Shown here in pieces: positions 47,501 through 58,103 of a stretch of 64,000 nucleotides of DNA. The DNA is from Gordius sp. MW1 (lineage: Eukaryota; Nematomorpha; Gordioida; Gordea; Gordiidae): positions 23,237,245 through 23,301,244 of the forward strand of contig OZ038528.1 of assembly GCA_964036665.1 (NCBI GenBank). The letters are read 5' to 3'. The position numbers were made by a program, and so were the translations under genes. Positions within the stretch are counted from its first letter, which is position 1. Every line of letters begins with the position of its first letter. Under the pieces are notes generated by a model, which was given only the letters and a program-made list of their open reading frames with translations, did not search any database and was not told the origin of the DNA.

Positions 47501-50500
47501 TGAATATTACATATTTACTAAAATTATCTAAAAAACATAAATTAGCTCAACATATTTTTCTAGAGGATATAAGAGATGAAAAAATCGTTTGGTCGAAAAG
47601 AATTTAGTTAAAAAACCTTTTTAATGTATTCGTTTTAAAAATAAGGATTCATTGATGTTAATTTTACCTTAATTAAAAAATCGTTATTTTATAATGATAT
47701 TATTTAATGTCAATCCTTTGTACTGAAATACACTGGCCATTGCCCTCAACTCATTTCAAAAATCCGACCCCACCGCACTTTTATACAACGAATAATGTTA
47801 TTTTTTAGGTTAACCAGAAAAAATGAAACTATACATATAAATTGCAAGGAATTATTTAGCCAGTTCCGTTTCAAATCAACAACCTAGAGGAGTTGCCAAA
47901 AGAAATTCACAAAGCAGCAAAAATAATTAGGAATTAACAAGGAGTTTGGCCTCTGACCGGGGTAAGAAAAATTAGAAGTAAGCAAGGGTCATCATTAATT
48001 AATTAAGAGATTTATTTAGCCAGTTTCGCAATTACCCTTTATAAAGCAACAACCTAGACAAGTTGCCACAAGAATTTTTAAATATAGGTAATCAGTCGGG
48101 CCCATAAACAATAATGAAATTTGGGCTCGGGCGAGAAAGATTTAAGCCAATCAGCGATCATTAGCTAGTCTATATGCGTAAGCAAAATAAAAGTCTTTGA
48201 TAGAAGCATAATCCACAATTAAAAACCAGTATTTCCACAGCAATTATTAAAAAATAGCAAGATGGACAGGACAACCAATACAATTAATATATAAATTTCG
48301 AAAACTTTAATTGAGTAATGTCCAATATTGGCAAATAATTTATAATAATTGATGATATGTAATAACCAGGGTGGGAAAAGGTTTTAAGCAAAGAAGCAAA
48401 ATCCATAGATTTAGATTTTTGACAATGGTCTTGCTGCATCGAGATCTCAACTTCAGAAGAATCTAGCTTAATCGCGCCCTGCAATTTCTCTTTAAAATAT
48501 TTCATAGTGGCCCCAGCTTCCCAAAATTCTTTGCCAGGAGTTAGGAATTGCTTTACACAATCGTAGGAACAACCCTGCTGTAAAATCTTCTGCGTATCCT
48601 TGCCGATTCTATTACGTTCCAACAATAGCTGAAAAAAACAACAAATTTTGTCATATTAAACCCTGATTCATCATTGGTAAAATAGGAGAAAAATAAGTAC
48701 ACATTTTTTAATCAATTTCAATTTTTATAATAATTTTTAGCGAAATTACTATTTTATCATTCATATATTGAGAATAAGATACAACGCAATTAAAATTCTC
48801 CAAATTTATTTAGAAATAAATTAAAAATAACCAAGGTCAACTATTTTAAAAATGCAAAAAAACTTAGCAAGTTCTCAACCTGCAAAAATTAATATTGAAA
48901 CGTCCATCTTATGTGTAAGTTAAAAGTGTACCACAATGTCCATTTGTGTGTTTAATTAAGGGCTTGGCAAAACGGAAAAACTTACAAGAAAATGGCGATA
49001 AGGTCGAAGAGCAAAGTTTACAAATCCATCGTAAGACCGGTGTTACTATATGGAAGTGAAACATGGGCATTAAACACCACGGAACGAAAGGTATTACAAG
49101 CCACAGAGATGAGAATGATACGGAGGAGCTTGGGGTATACTAAGCTCGACCATATGACGAATGACTTTGTCATGACAAAAATGGGTATTCAACCTATGGC
49201 GGACATGATTAACGAAAATCGGCTAAGGTGGTGTGGGCATATACTAAGAAGGGACACGAATAATGCAAGTCTTGAAAAGTACTGGACATGGAAGTAACGG
49301 GGAAGAGAGAAAGAGGACGACCTCGTGTCACGTGGAAAGAGCAAGTCGATAAAGTTATGAAGACAAAAAAGATTAGTCAAGACATGGCACTTACCCGATC
49401 AAGATGGAAGAAACTTATCAAAACAAACCCCACGTCTGTGGGGCCCAATACTTGATAAAGAAGGAGAAAACCGTTACCCACTCGTTATGCTTATTATAAA
49501 ATAATTTGAAAGTGTAATATACAAGTACAACTAAGCGTCATATAATACATTACAATTTAACATCGTCTAATACTATTAAAGCCAAACAAACCCTTCATCT
49601 TTTAAATCAGTATGAACATTTTACCGAGTGATTTAAACATTACATTTTTTATTAATTTAGTTATGTATTGAATTTAGAAAGAAAGCAATTAAAAAAGTGA
49701 TATCTTTACACATATATATATTAATAAAAACCGAATTTAAAATAATCGAAATATCTCCGGATCAAACAATAAACTTCAATAGGTGAATTATGGGTTATGA
49801 GTGTTCTTAAATTAGAGCGTTGTTCGTCATCTTCAAACTCCCCCACCATAAATTTGCCAACCGTCGTATCAGCCAAGCACACTCCATACCTAAACAGTGT
49901 GTAATCAAAATATTTCAAAAAAAAATCCTGTACAGTAGAGTGGTAAAAACGGCGGGGTTTTGTTTGGTCGACCTTTTGTTGAACCAAGCCTAACGGGCGA
50001 CTAAGAAAAACAGAACATATTCCAAAGGCCGACAAAACCTAGCCGTTTTTACAACACTAATACCAAGGAACTATTAAGAGAATAAAAAACTCCTCTTTAC
50101 GAGACATGTGGCTGGCTCCTTGCCCTCTTAAATTCGAATATTTAAAAGATACTTATTAAAATTATAGATAAGTTTCGAATTATATCAATTTGTCCAGATT
50201 ATTTATAGGATAAAAAACGGTCGAAACTAAATCTTTTAGTAGTAAACATTTACCCATAATAACAATCATAAAATTTTAAAGGGTGGTTTATCAATTATTT
50301 ACAATACTACTATAACGTAGTAGGTCTCAGCCGGATTTATTGCCCTTATATTAATAAACTTAAAGTCTCTGTATAGCAAAAATTCTAAAACATTTCAATT
50401 CAGCAAATATAAAATGATGTGTTAACAAAATTGTTTTCCACCAAATCATTAGTCACTTACTGACCCAAAAATGATTTTAAGAAGTCCTTACAGCCTTAGA

Positions 50501-53500
50501 AATGTCAAAACGATTATGTTAGGACTTGCAAAAAACTCAGACAAATGATGTTTTCACGAGCGTAGCCAAATAGGGGGGGGGGGGGGGGGGGGGAAAGAGC
50601 CCTCTAAATCAAAAAATTTGTTGATATAAAAATTATGGCTAAAATTTCAAAAAATGATAATTTTGCCCCTCCCTAGATCATTATTGCCCCCCTTTAATTC
50701 TCATGCTGGCTACGCCCATGGATGTTTTTTAAAAAACCATTAAATCATAAAAAATTTAAGATTTTAAAAAAATTAAAATTACCTATAAGGTTTCAAATTG
50801 AGATCCCAGCCTTGAGAAAGATTCATGTGGTTCATAACTTTTTCACAAATCGCCATTAAATATCTATTATCGCCACAGGTTTCGTTCGTAGCATCTAAGT
50901 ACCCATACGTCTTGGTTCCTTTAGAAGTAATTCTACACACTTCCCTACTAACAACTTTATCCCCCGTACTACCGTTACCTTAAAATCAGTTTAAAATATA
51001 ATTAATTGCTATGCAATTTATGGGCTCGTTTTTTGTTGTCCGTCCGTCCGTCCGTCTGTCCGTCCATCCCTATCTATTTGCATTGGGTATATTAGGTTAT
51101 CGATTTTTTAAATTAATACATGAGAAAGAGGTGCCCCACCCCTCATCTCTATCTCCCTCGCTTTCGGGCGGGGTCGGGTTTTAATTGCTACGTTAAATTA
51201 ATGCATAAGTATATCTATTCGTTTTTGAATTGGGTAACAATGATATTAATTGCTATAATTACCCTATGCCCTCCACTACAAGAGTTTGGGTTAGAATCTC
51301 GGAGTTTTTTTAGACTCTTATGATTGTTCTTGTTACTACCATTGATAATAACACTTTTTGGCCGTCTGCTGACCAATAAAAAAAATGACCATTGGCCAAA
51401 ATGTGAATCCAAGTTTCTTTTTTCTTTTTTTTTACTATTATGATTGTTCCTGTTACTACCATTGCTAATACGACTTTTCGGCCGTCCACTGGCTGCTGAC
51501 CAATAAAAAAAAGGCCATTGGCCAAAATGTGAATCCAAGTTTATTTTTTCGTTTTTTTTTGATTATTTTGATTGTTCCTGTTACTACCATTGCTATTATG
51601 ACTTTTTGGCCGTCCGCTGGCTGCTGACCGATGGAAAAAATGACCATTGGCCAAAATGTGATTCCAAGTTTTTTTTTCGTTTTAGTTTTGACTATTACGA
51701 TTGTTCTTGTTACTATCATTAATATTAAGACTTTTTGGCCGTCCGCTGGCTGCTGATGAAAAAAATGACCATTGGCCAAAATGTGAATCCGAGTTTATTT
51801 TTTCGTTTATTTTTGACTATTTTGCTTATTCCTGTTACTACCATTGCTATTATGACTTTTTGGCCGTCCGCTGGCTCCTGACCGATGGAAAAAATGACCA
51901 TTGGCCAAAATGTGAATCGATATTATTTTTTTCGTTTTTTTTGACTATTATGATTGTTCCTGTTCCTACCATTGCTATTATGACTTTTTGGCCGTCCGCT
52001 GGCTGCTGACCAATGGAATAAAATGACCATTGGCCAAAATGTGATTCGAAAATTTTTATTTCGTTTTTTTTGTCTATTATGAATTTATATCCACTTTTAC
52101 CGTGTCCTGGCTGCTGACCAATGGAATAAAATGACCATTGGCCAAAATGTGATTCGAAAATTTTTTTTTCGTCTTTTTTACTCTTACGAATTTATATCCA
52201 TTTTTACCGTGTGCTGGCTGCTGACCGATGGAAAAAAATGATCATTGGCCAAAGTGAGCATCAAATTTTTTTTTTCCGTTTTTTTGGCTATCATTGACTT
52301 ATAGAGTATCTGTTGGTACTGACCAATGGAGAAAAAATGACCATTCGCCAAATTTTTGATTTTTTTAAATAAAAATTGTTCAAATTCAACAAAAATTTCT
52401 CCCAACAATTCTGCAAATTCTTAACATTGTGATGTTTTATAATATAATGTTTGTTAGACCCATAATCACTAAAGGCCGTAAAAACTAATGTAATAAATAC
52501 GCAACTAGATGCAAACACTAAATCTAACCCTAACCCTTGCCTATATTACATTTTGCCTATATTACATTTTGCCTATAGATGGAAAAATTGTATAAATAAT
52601 TAATTAATCATTAGGCATTTAATACCCCCCTATAAACATTCTCGCCCCTTCCCACCTTTCTCGCCCATAAATTGCATAGCAAATATGATACATTTATACG
52701 AAGTAAAGATGAGTCGTCCCCCCCTTCCCTTCTCCCCTCCCCCTTCCCACGAGGGCCGAAGGCCCGAGTTTTTAATATAACAATTTAAACGAAAAAAAGC
52801 ATTCAAAATTTATTTATATTTCGCTAGCAAAATTTGACGTTACAAAACTACTTTTAATAATACTGATTTGTGTCAATTCAGCAAAAAGCTATAAAAAATT
52901 AATATTTTGCATATATAATTTGGCGTTTCAAAACTGCTTTTATATAATACATATTTGCCACAACCATAGACCAGTTAGACTGCTCATCACATTTAAATAA
53001 GTGTACCATTATCCGCCATTTTGAAATGTGCACAAATAAGGGAAGAACATATAAATTAAAGGGATTTTGGCTAATTAAAGTGTTTTTAAAACGTAATAAA
53101 AAATATTGAACTAGTTAAACATTATAAACAGCATTTTATAATACATATCATTTACAAAATTCATAAAATTATTGTGATGATGTGATGTTAAAACAATTTA
53201 GTATCCTCTGGATTTTATTGAATAATCATTAATTAACTAATGAGGTAAATTCACTTTTACGGTTTTAACAATGGGTTACACTGCAGAATGACATAGTTAA
53301 ATTCAAAATGGTGAATTCAATGGTCCAGATTTTACCATATGAAATGTATGACATGATCAATTTATGTAGAGACTATGTTCCTAATTCGTTTTGCAACAAT
53401 AGTTACTTATATATATAGTCGCTAAGTTATATTTTACTCCTCAAAGCAATTTTTCTCACTTTCGATTACAAGAAAATTTTAAAGCATCAAAATTTAAACA

Positions 53501-56500
53501 AAAATTCCTACGAGGTGAAGGCGAATCTTTTTTCATATCAGCTCTGCGCTGTTCCATAGCTTGAACGGTCTCGGTTTGTTCTACGCGACAGACTCGATAC
53601 CCTTTTTCAACTAGGGAATCAGCGTATCGACCATATGCTATTTCTGGAAATCCTGCGTGGGCCATCTTGAGATCACCTCCTGAAGATCCTCCTCGCATGT
53701 ACGTCAAACCTGAAATGAATTTTTACAAACATAAATATGCTATAAATTATTCGAAAAATTCCTTATTTTATATATTATAGCCATGTCTTATAATCAAAAT
53801 TGTCGAAATTTCAGGTAAACAAACATTTTGATAAACCCCCCCCTCAAGGAAATTAAACTTAGTCAAAAATTTTACCCTCCTTTATCCCAATTTTCAGCCA
53901 TACCTCTATATACAAATTAGTGTTGTAAAAACGGGTGGGTTTTGTTTGGTCGATCTTTGGCTTTAGCCACTAAACATAAACAGACCAAAAAATTTTGGTC
54001 ACTCCTTGGTCCGCTTATGTTTGATCGGCTAAAACCAAAGTTCCCACCCGTTTTTACAACACTAATATAATATCACCTCGTATCTTAGACTATGCTACAA
54101 AACATGGTGCCCACTTAATAAATTAACAACTGTTGAAGCTCTGAAACAAAAAAACGCATAATTAATGCTAAATCTCTTGTTTCCACGTTTAATTCTCGCA
54201 GATAACAACCACCCTTCCCTGCCTTTAAATTGTCTAAAAACGATAAAAAAAAAACCCATTTCTAAGCAAAATAAAACACATGAAAAATCGAGGATAAACC
54301 TAAAAGTTCAACGCAGAGAACTGCATCCATGTGGTAAAGTTCATAGAATTTGCCCACTTTAAAGAAGAGAACGCAATCGAATCTCTGCGCCTTACAGCGC
54401 CACCATTGCTTAAGTCCGGGAGTCAGTTTAGACATATAAGTTGGGGGAACGTACAGAGTTCTACCATCGTAATCAGGGTGACTTTCAACTCTTCCTTCGC
54501 TATCCCTAAAACAACATAGAGGTATAAAATAAGATTTTGAAGATATTTTTAGATAATTTTATCAAAACATATATATTTACTATAATCTACAATCTTCATA
54601 AGTAGAGTTAAATAAATCAATTTGTTTGGTCAATTAAATACTTAGTAACATAGTTATGACCCAAAAACATTTATAGTTTGCAAACTTTTTTAAAAAATCT
54701 ATGTGTGTGCTTTGCCAACTAATTAATTTTTCATTTTTACTGATGCATTAAATTATAATCAGGGGTTTGTCCCGGACCCGAACCCCTGAACCCGAACCGG
54801 GTAAAACCCGATGTTTTACAGAACCAGAACCCAAATCCGAACCCATTTTTAAAAATACCCTTAAACCCGAACCCGATGAATACAAAAAAGGGTTCGGGTT
54901 TTTAATTCAAAAGTATATTGTGAATTGAATATCTTAGTTTTCTCTATCTGACAATGTAACGAAAACCATACGATTGTAATTTCAATATTTTTATGTTCCC
55001 GGCATTTTTCATTTATCAATCGATACTAATTATCTCAAGAATTATTTGTAGGTATTATATATATAATTGAAATATATTAGTTATGGTATGGTTTTTAATT
55101 ATAATAACAGTTTTTAAAAAGTTAATAATATCTCTATAAAAATTTGTAAATATTAAATTAAATCTACAATGATAAGTTTTTCTATATATATTATATTTAA
55201 ACTATAATTTATAAATAATTGTAAAATACTTTAAATATATGAACTTTAACATTTAATATAAAGAAATCTGTTCCACCTACCCAAGTTAGCGTGGAATATA
55301 TTTTTCCTCATTAAAATTTATTCTATCAACTTATCGATCACAAATGACTGATCAAATATTAGAAGATGTTTTAATTGTAAGATTAAATAATATATCGAAA
55401 TTATATACATAATTTATGTGTCAACTGTATTTATATTTCATGATGTGAAGTATACGTTGAATAAAAATATTTTTGTGTAATTTATAATATGGTATGGCTT
55501 TAATTAATTATATTTTTATTGCTTATAAATCCAAAAATAAATTAGAGCATTAAAAATTCAATAAATACATATGCACAATGAGATGAAATAATTGGCATGT
55601 GAATTTAATTAGGTTCTATTTAAAAATTAAATTAATTTTTCAATAATTTTTTGAAGGTAAAAATGTATTATTAGTATAATATAATTTCTTGAACCCAAAC
55701 CTGTACCCAAACCCGAACCCAATTCCTTAAACCCGAACCCGATTTCAAAATTTATGCCAAACCCGAACACGAACTCGATTTTATTTTGGGCGGGTTCAAA
55801 CCCCTGATTATAATAACATAGTTTGGGCCCAAAAACATAAAGATAAAAGTATAATTCTGAAAAAATATGTGTGCTTTAGAATGGTCATAAGTGGCTTGAA
55901 ATTGAAATGCTGCATACTGGCATCCCAATCTCGTTGTTTGGCAGACTCTGGTATGCTCATCATTAGCGTAGCCAGCATTGGACTTTGTGGGGGGGGGGGC
56001 AATAATGATTGAGGGAGGGGCAAAATGATCAATTAAAATTTTAGCCATAATTTTTAATAAATTTCAACAAATTTGTGAATTTAGAGGGGGGCAGCCGCCC
56101 CTCCCTGCCCCCACTGGCTACGCCCATGTGTGCTAGTTCCCAGTAGGACGTACTCATGGCAAGAATATAAAATCTGGTGATTAAGAGATAAATCCCAGCT
56201 TAATAACTTATTAGATTTCATGTAAAAACGGCTTAATTTGATATAAGAGGTATTTTTTAAAGGCATAATTACTTTCTCTTCCCCGGTTTCAGCCACTCCA
56301 AAGTTTGGTGAGTGAATTTATTTTGATCCCCTTTGCCCAACGATTCTAAATTCTCTAAGAATGATCCTTCATTCTAAGGTATTAAAAAATAAAATAGTTT
56401 TTCAAACAAAAATACTTATCACTCAACCATAAACATTATAAGAAAATTAAATTCATATTGTCATATAATACTTTCAAACTAAAAATAATCATCACATAGC

Positions 56501-58103
56501 TATAAAAATAATGATATAATTTAATTCGTATTGCTAAGCATTATTTATTATAATAAATATATTACAATGCTACAAAGCCTATATGCTTATAGCAAGAAAA
56601 TTCAATATAAATGACAGTGTTTTAGCTTAAGTTTTATCACACTTTAAAAAAACTATAGAAAAAGTTACTAACTTAATTTGAAATTGGAGATTTATGTCGT
56701 GGTTTAAATTTGTAGAAAACTTACTTGGTAAAACTATGATTTGTATAATATTTGTATGTTCAAAAAGATTAAAAATTAATTACTTGTTCACTCAAAAAAC
56801 TGCTCTGACTTTTATTGGTGTATTCTTTGTTAGGTGTGGACATAAGTGCAGATAAGTTACACACATCCAGTGTCGTGTTTAAGTAAGATTCTGAGAACTG
56901 AATATCATCATCTTCTTCCAATTTTTGATATTTAAAATTTTGACTTATATTTAGAAGATTAGTGCTCTAGGGTAAAAACAATTTCAATTATTTTACAAAT
57001 AAGTAAACTTCTACAAAGTATCAGATTTATATGGGGCCCTAAAAAAGTTATAAAAGGCTAAATAATCATCATAAAGAATTATATTGATGATATGAAATTT
57101 TATCTTAGGCATTTCTGAGAAATTGTTAAAAATTAATGCAACAACTACTTTTTTATTAAAATTATACCAATTGTATCCCAAAACATTAATCCATATAATT
57201 TGCCTTAGCCTATATTAAAATTATTTCTAGCACACGTTTGTGCGTTAATTTAGAGAGTTTTATGAGCTATAGGTCCCTGTGTTTAATTTCTTTCAGCAAA
57301 AAGGATGAAAGTATGCATATAATAATCATATACTATATTGTTGGATTTCTTTTTTTTATTTGGAGTAGGTAGCAAACATCTGGAACCTTCATTGTGATTC
57401 TTAACTTCATTAAGAGAAATATCCTTAATTGGTTCATCTTCGTCATCAGAATATATTAATTTCCTTGATTTCTTATTAATAATTACTAACAAATATATGA
57501 TCATTCTAGAAAACTTACTTTCTTCCTCAAAATCATTTTCTTCCATTAATTTTTCCTACTTTACATTAATAAAATTTTAATCTAGCTTACAAAATTAATG
57601 TTTTCCTTGTTTTCATCTATGCATTTTGTTCTTAAGTGTTTTTGATAGTTATAATCAAGCCGTTGTTTTGGCTGCATGGTGTACATTTTTTCAGCTATTT
57701 TAACACATGAGGCCAAGTTGTCATCTTTAATCAATGCAAGTCTAACCAATTCTTTGGTAAAGGAGTCATCAAAGTTTTTTATAAACCTAACAATATTAAT
57801 AAATTTATGCTAGATACTTTTCAGAAATCCAAGCATATGATATGGGGTTTTCAACAAATTGCACATAATATAAGTGATCATGTGTTAATTTAAAATATTT
57901 ATTGGTGAGATTTTCATAGTTTATAATCCCTGGCCAATATGGGTAGCCATCAAGTTGGGCCCAAACAATATCTCCAACCTTCCACTCTAAAAAGCATTAT
58001 ATTAAAGGTACCCAATATTACTTTGTGTGTCTAAATGGGGAGCACCCGATTTCTTTGGTGTGCTATTACTGGTAAAAAAATTTAAAATAGTAGTCTGCGA
58101 CAT
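35501..58103 (-). CDS. MSH6: MSH6, DNA mismatch repair protein
   Basis: MSH6 pairs with MSH2 (MutS-alpha) to recognise base mismatches and small loops in the nucleus. 23 exons, all in phase, 1376 residues (human 1360): 58022-58103, 57818-57986, 57591-57786, 57519-57555, 57334-57485, 56784-56966, 56273-56373, 54300-54505, 53512-53709, 50783-50978, 49775-49889, 48367-48628, 47209-47382, 46892-47019, 45624-45852, 44659-44818, 44255-44400, 43237-43433, 42439-42569, 41227-41626, 40229-40406, 38838-38992, 35501-35836. The N-terminus [10 protein letters not shown] is a PCNA-binding box. PWWP begins [20 protein letters not shown]. The mismatch-binding Phe-x-Glu is in [13 protein letters not shown] (F360, E362). 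Walker A is [10 protein letters not shown] (about 1132-1140); Walker B and the signature are [15 protein letters not shown], then [12 protein letters not shown]. All catalytic motifs are intact. Introns 1-4 are 31-35 bp; later ones reach about 3 kb and carry repeats. The exon 15 donor was placed at CTAA|GTAAGC, which keeps phase. Confidence 0.95.
35945..37578. mobile_element. piggyBac-like element in MSH6 intron 22
   Basis: Ends CACTCCGTTGGCTAGGTG and ACCTGGCCAACGGAGTG are flanked by TTAA on both sides (35941-35944, 37579-37582), the target site of piggyBac transposons. Of 1634 bp, no transposase frame was seen, so it is non-autonomous. Confidence 0.85.
37686..37888. mobile_element. Foldback MITE family B, complete
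   Basis: From AGTGTTGTAAAAACGGC to GCCGTTTTTACAACACT. Arms repeat TGGTCGACC/TTTGG, CATAAACAG and CAGACC words in inverted order. Lies in MSH6 intron 22. Confidence 0.85.
38028..38796. mobile_element. Large foldback element in MSH6 intron 22
   Basis: Inverted arms of about 200 bp begin ACATCCCGCAATCCGACCAA and end in its complement, with a second inner inverted pair (ATCAAAATTCGTCCCAC / GTGGGACGAATTTTGAT). The right end lies only 41 bases from exon 22 (38838), on its donor side. Confidence 0.8.
39080..39881. mobile_element. hAT element with GTATCGGC words in MSH6 intron 21
   Basis: Ends TAGAGATGCACCGATACC and GGCATCGGTGCATCTCTA with a perfect 8-bp duplication ATTTAAAT (39072-39079, 39882-39889). 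Both ends iterate GTATCGGC / GCCGATAC. The interior keeps only broken transposase-like pieces. Confidence 0.92.
40990..41115. mobile_element. 126-bp hAT MITE in MSH6 intron 20
   Basis: Target duplication ATCTAGAT on both sides (40982-40989, 41116-41123). Ends CACAGGCCTGTACGAG and TTGCAGGGCTCTG; the interior is CGGGTCGGGTT repeats around an AT spacer. Confidence 0.8.
42085..42283. mobile_element. Foldback MITE family B in MSH6 intron 19
   Basis: Starts GGTGTTGTAAAAAGGGC and ends CAGCCGTTTTTACAACC, with inverted GGTCGACC and AAGAAAAACAGACC words. Confidence 0.75.
43490..43754. mobile_element. Foldback MITE family B, rearranged double copy
   Basis: Between exons 17 and 18 of MSH6. The block CTTGGTCTGTTTATGCTTGGTCG and its relatives occur twice, so one arm has been duplicated. 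Terminal GTGTTGTAAAAACGGC and TTTTTACAACATTACT are present. Confidence 0.7.
43987..44186. mobile_element. Foldback MITE family B
   Basis: Complete copy 69 bases from the donor side of exon 17 of MSH6, from GGTGTAAAAAGACC to CCAGGTCTTTTTACAACACT. Confidence 0.75.
44968..45087. mobile_element. Foldback MITE family B, internally deleted
   Basis: GTTGTAAAAACGGCTAAG at one end and CAGCCGCTTTTATTACACT at the other, only 120 bp apart. It lies in MSH6 intron 15. Confidence 0.7.
45905..46070 (-). repeat. Repeat also present at 58745-58890
   Basis: CCTTTGCCGACTCATG, AAGATAATAATATAGATC and AACTTTTTAACC match the opposite strand of 58745-58890. A dispersed repeat of unknown class within MSH6 intron 14. 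Confidence 0.55.
46121..46280. mobile_element. MITE family A in MSH6 intron 14
   Basis: GCGTAGCCAAGG plus G run to TTGGCTACTCCATC. Standard interior with ATTATGGGTAAAATTTC. Confidence 0.75.
47835..48285 (-). repeat. Dispersed repeat family D in MSH6 intron 12
   Basis: Contains GGAATTATTTAGCCAGTT twice and TTAGCTAGTCTATATGCG. The terminal TTGCATAGCAATT is degraded. It ends about 80 bases from exon 12. Confidence 0.6.
48960..49460 (+). pseudogene. LINE reverse transcriptase C-terminal fragment
   Basis: Plus strand, antisense to MSH6 in intron 11. The peptide [20 protein letters not shown], then [15 protein letters not shown], then [12 protein letters not shown] is the standard end of LINE reverse transcriptases. 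A one-base shift near 49290 moves the tail ([15 protein letters not shown]) to another frame. The 5' part is missing, as usual for LINE insertions. Confidence 0.88.
49940..50058. mobile_element. Foldback MITE family B, internally deleted
   Basis: GTGGTAAAAACGGCGGGG to AGCCGTTTTTACAACACT with the GGTCGACC word, about 50 bases beyond exon 11 (49889) in MSH6 intron 10. Confidence 0.7.
50558..50720. mobile_element. MITE family A in MSH6 intron 10
   Basis: GAGCGTAGCC, a run of about 20 G, standard AT-rich centre, and GCTGGCTACGCCCATG. Ends 62 bases from exon 10. Confidence 0.8.
50996..51075 (+). repeat. Family D end with GTCC tandem
   Basis: ATTGCTATGCAATTTATGGG followed by five GTCC/GTCT units; only the end of the family D repeat is present. 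Confidence 0.6.
51320..52350. repeat. Minisatellite in MSH6 intron 9
   Basis: About nine units of 105-130 bp. Each has GACTTTTTGGCCGTCCGC, TGGCTGCTGACC, an A-rich ATGG block, GACCATTGGCCAAAATGTGA and a T-rich spacer with TTCGTTTTT. Later units (from 52080) lose the GGCCGTCC part. Open frames across it are by-products of the repeat. Confidence 0.9.
52968..53370. mobile_element. MITE family C in MSH6 intron 9
   Basis: Starts CATAGACCAGTTAGACTGCTC and ends with a degraded GATCAATTTATGTAG. It contains the GTGATGATGTGATGTT and TACACTGCAGAATG blocks and the empty site used to date the nested insertion at 2030. Confidence 0.7.
53919..54063. mobile_element. Foldback MITE family B in MSH6 intron 8
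   Basis: AGTGTTGTAAAAACGGGTGG to CCACCCGTTTTTACAACACT; the ends are perfectly inverted, so this is one of the best-preserved copies. Confidence 0.85.
54760..55806. mobile_element. hAT element with CCCGAACC words in MSH6 intron 7
   Basis: Ends CAGGGGTTTGTCCCGGACCC and GGCGGGTTCAAACCCCTG, perfect 8-bp duplication ATTATAAT (54752-54759, 55807-55814). Both ends iterate CCCGAACCCG. The interior is AT-rich and non-coding. Confidence 0.92.
55961..56128. mobile_element. MITE family A in MSH6 intron 7
   Basis: GCGTAGCCAGCATTGG, G run, AT-rich centre, CACTGGCTACGCCCATG. A complete copy. Confidence 0.8.

Noticed and set aside
51310..52420. Regularly spaced repeats that could suggest a CRISPR array, and several open frames across them
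   Set aside because: The units are 105-130 bp tandem repeats with no unique spacers, in an intron of a eukaryotic gene; the open frames are by-products of the repeat.
54760..55806. Telomere-like CCCGAACCC repeats
   Set aside because: They are the subterminal words of a hAT element with an 8-bp target duplication, not a telomeric array.
57442..57546. MSH6 exons 4 and 5 as one uninterrupted exon
   Set aside because: The frame stays open, but it inserts a hydrophobic stretch (MIIYLLVI) between acidic and basic segments; GTAAGT and TTAG signals define a 33-bp intron that fits the neighbouring intron sizes. Transcript data could reverse this.
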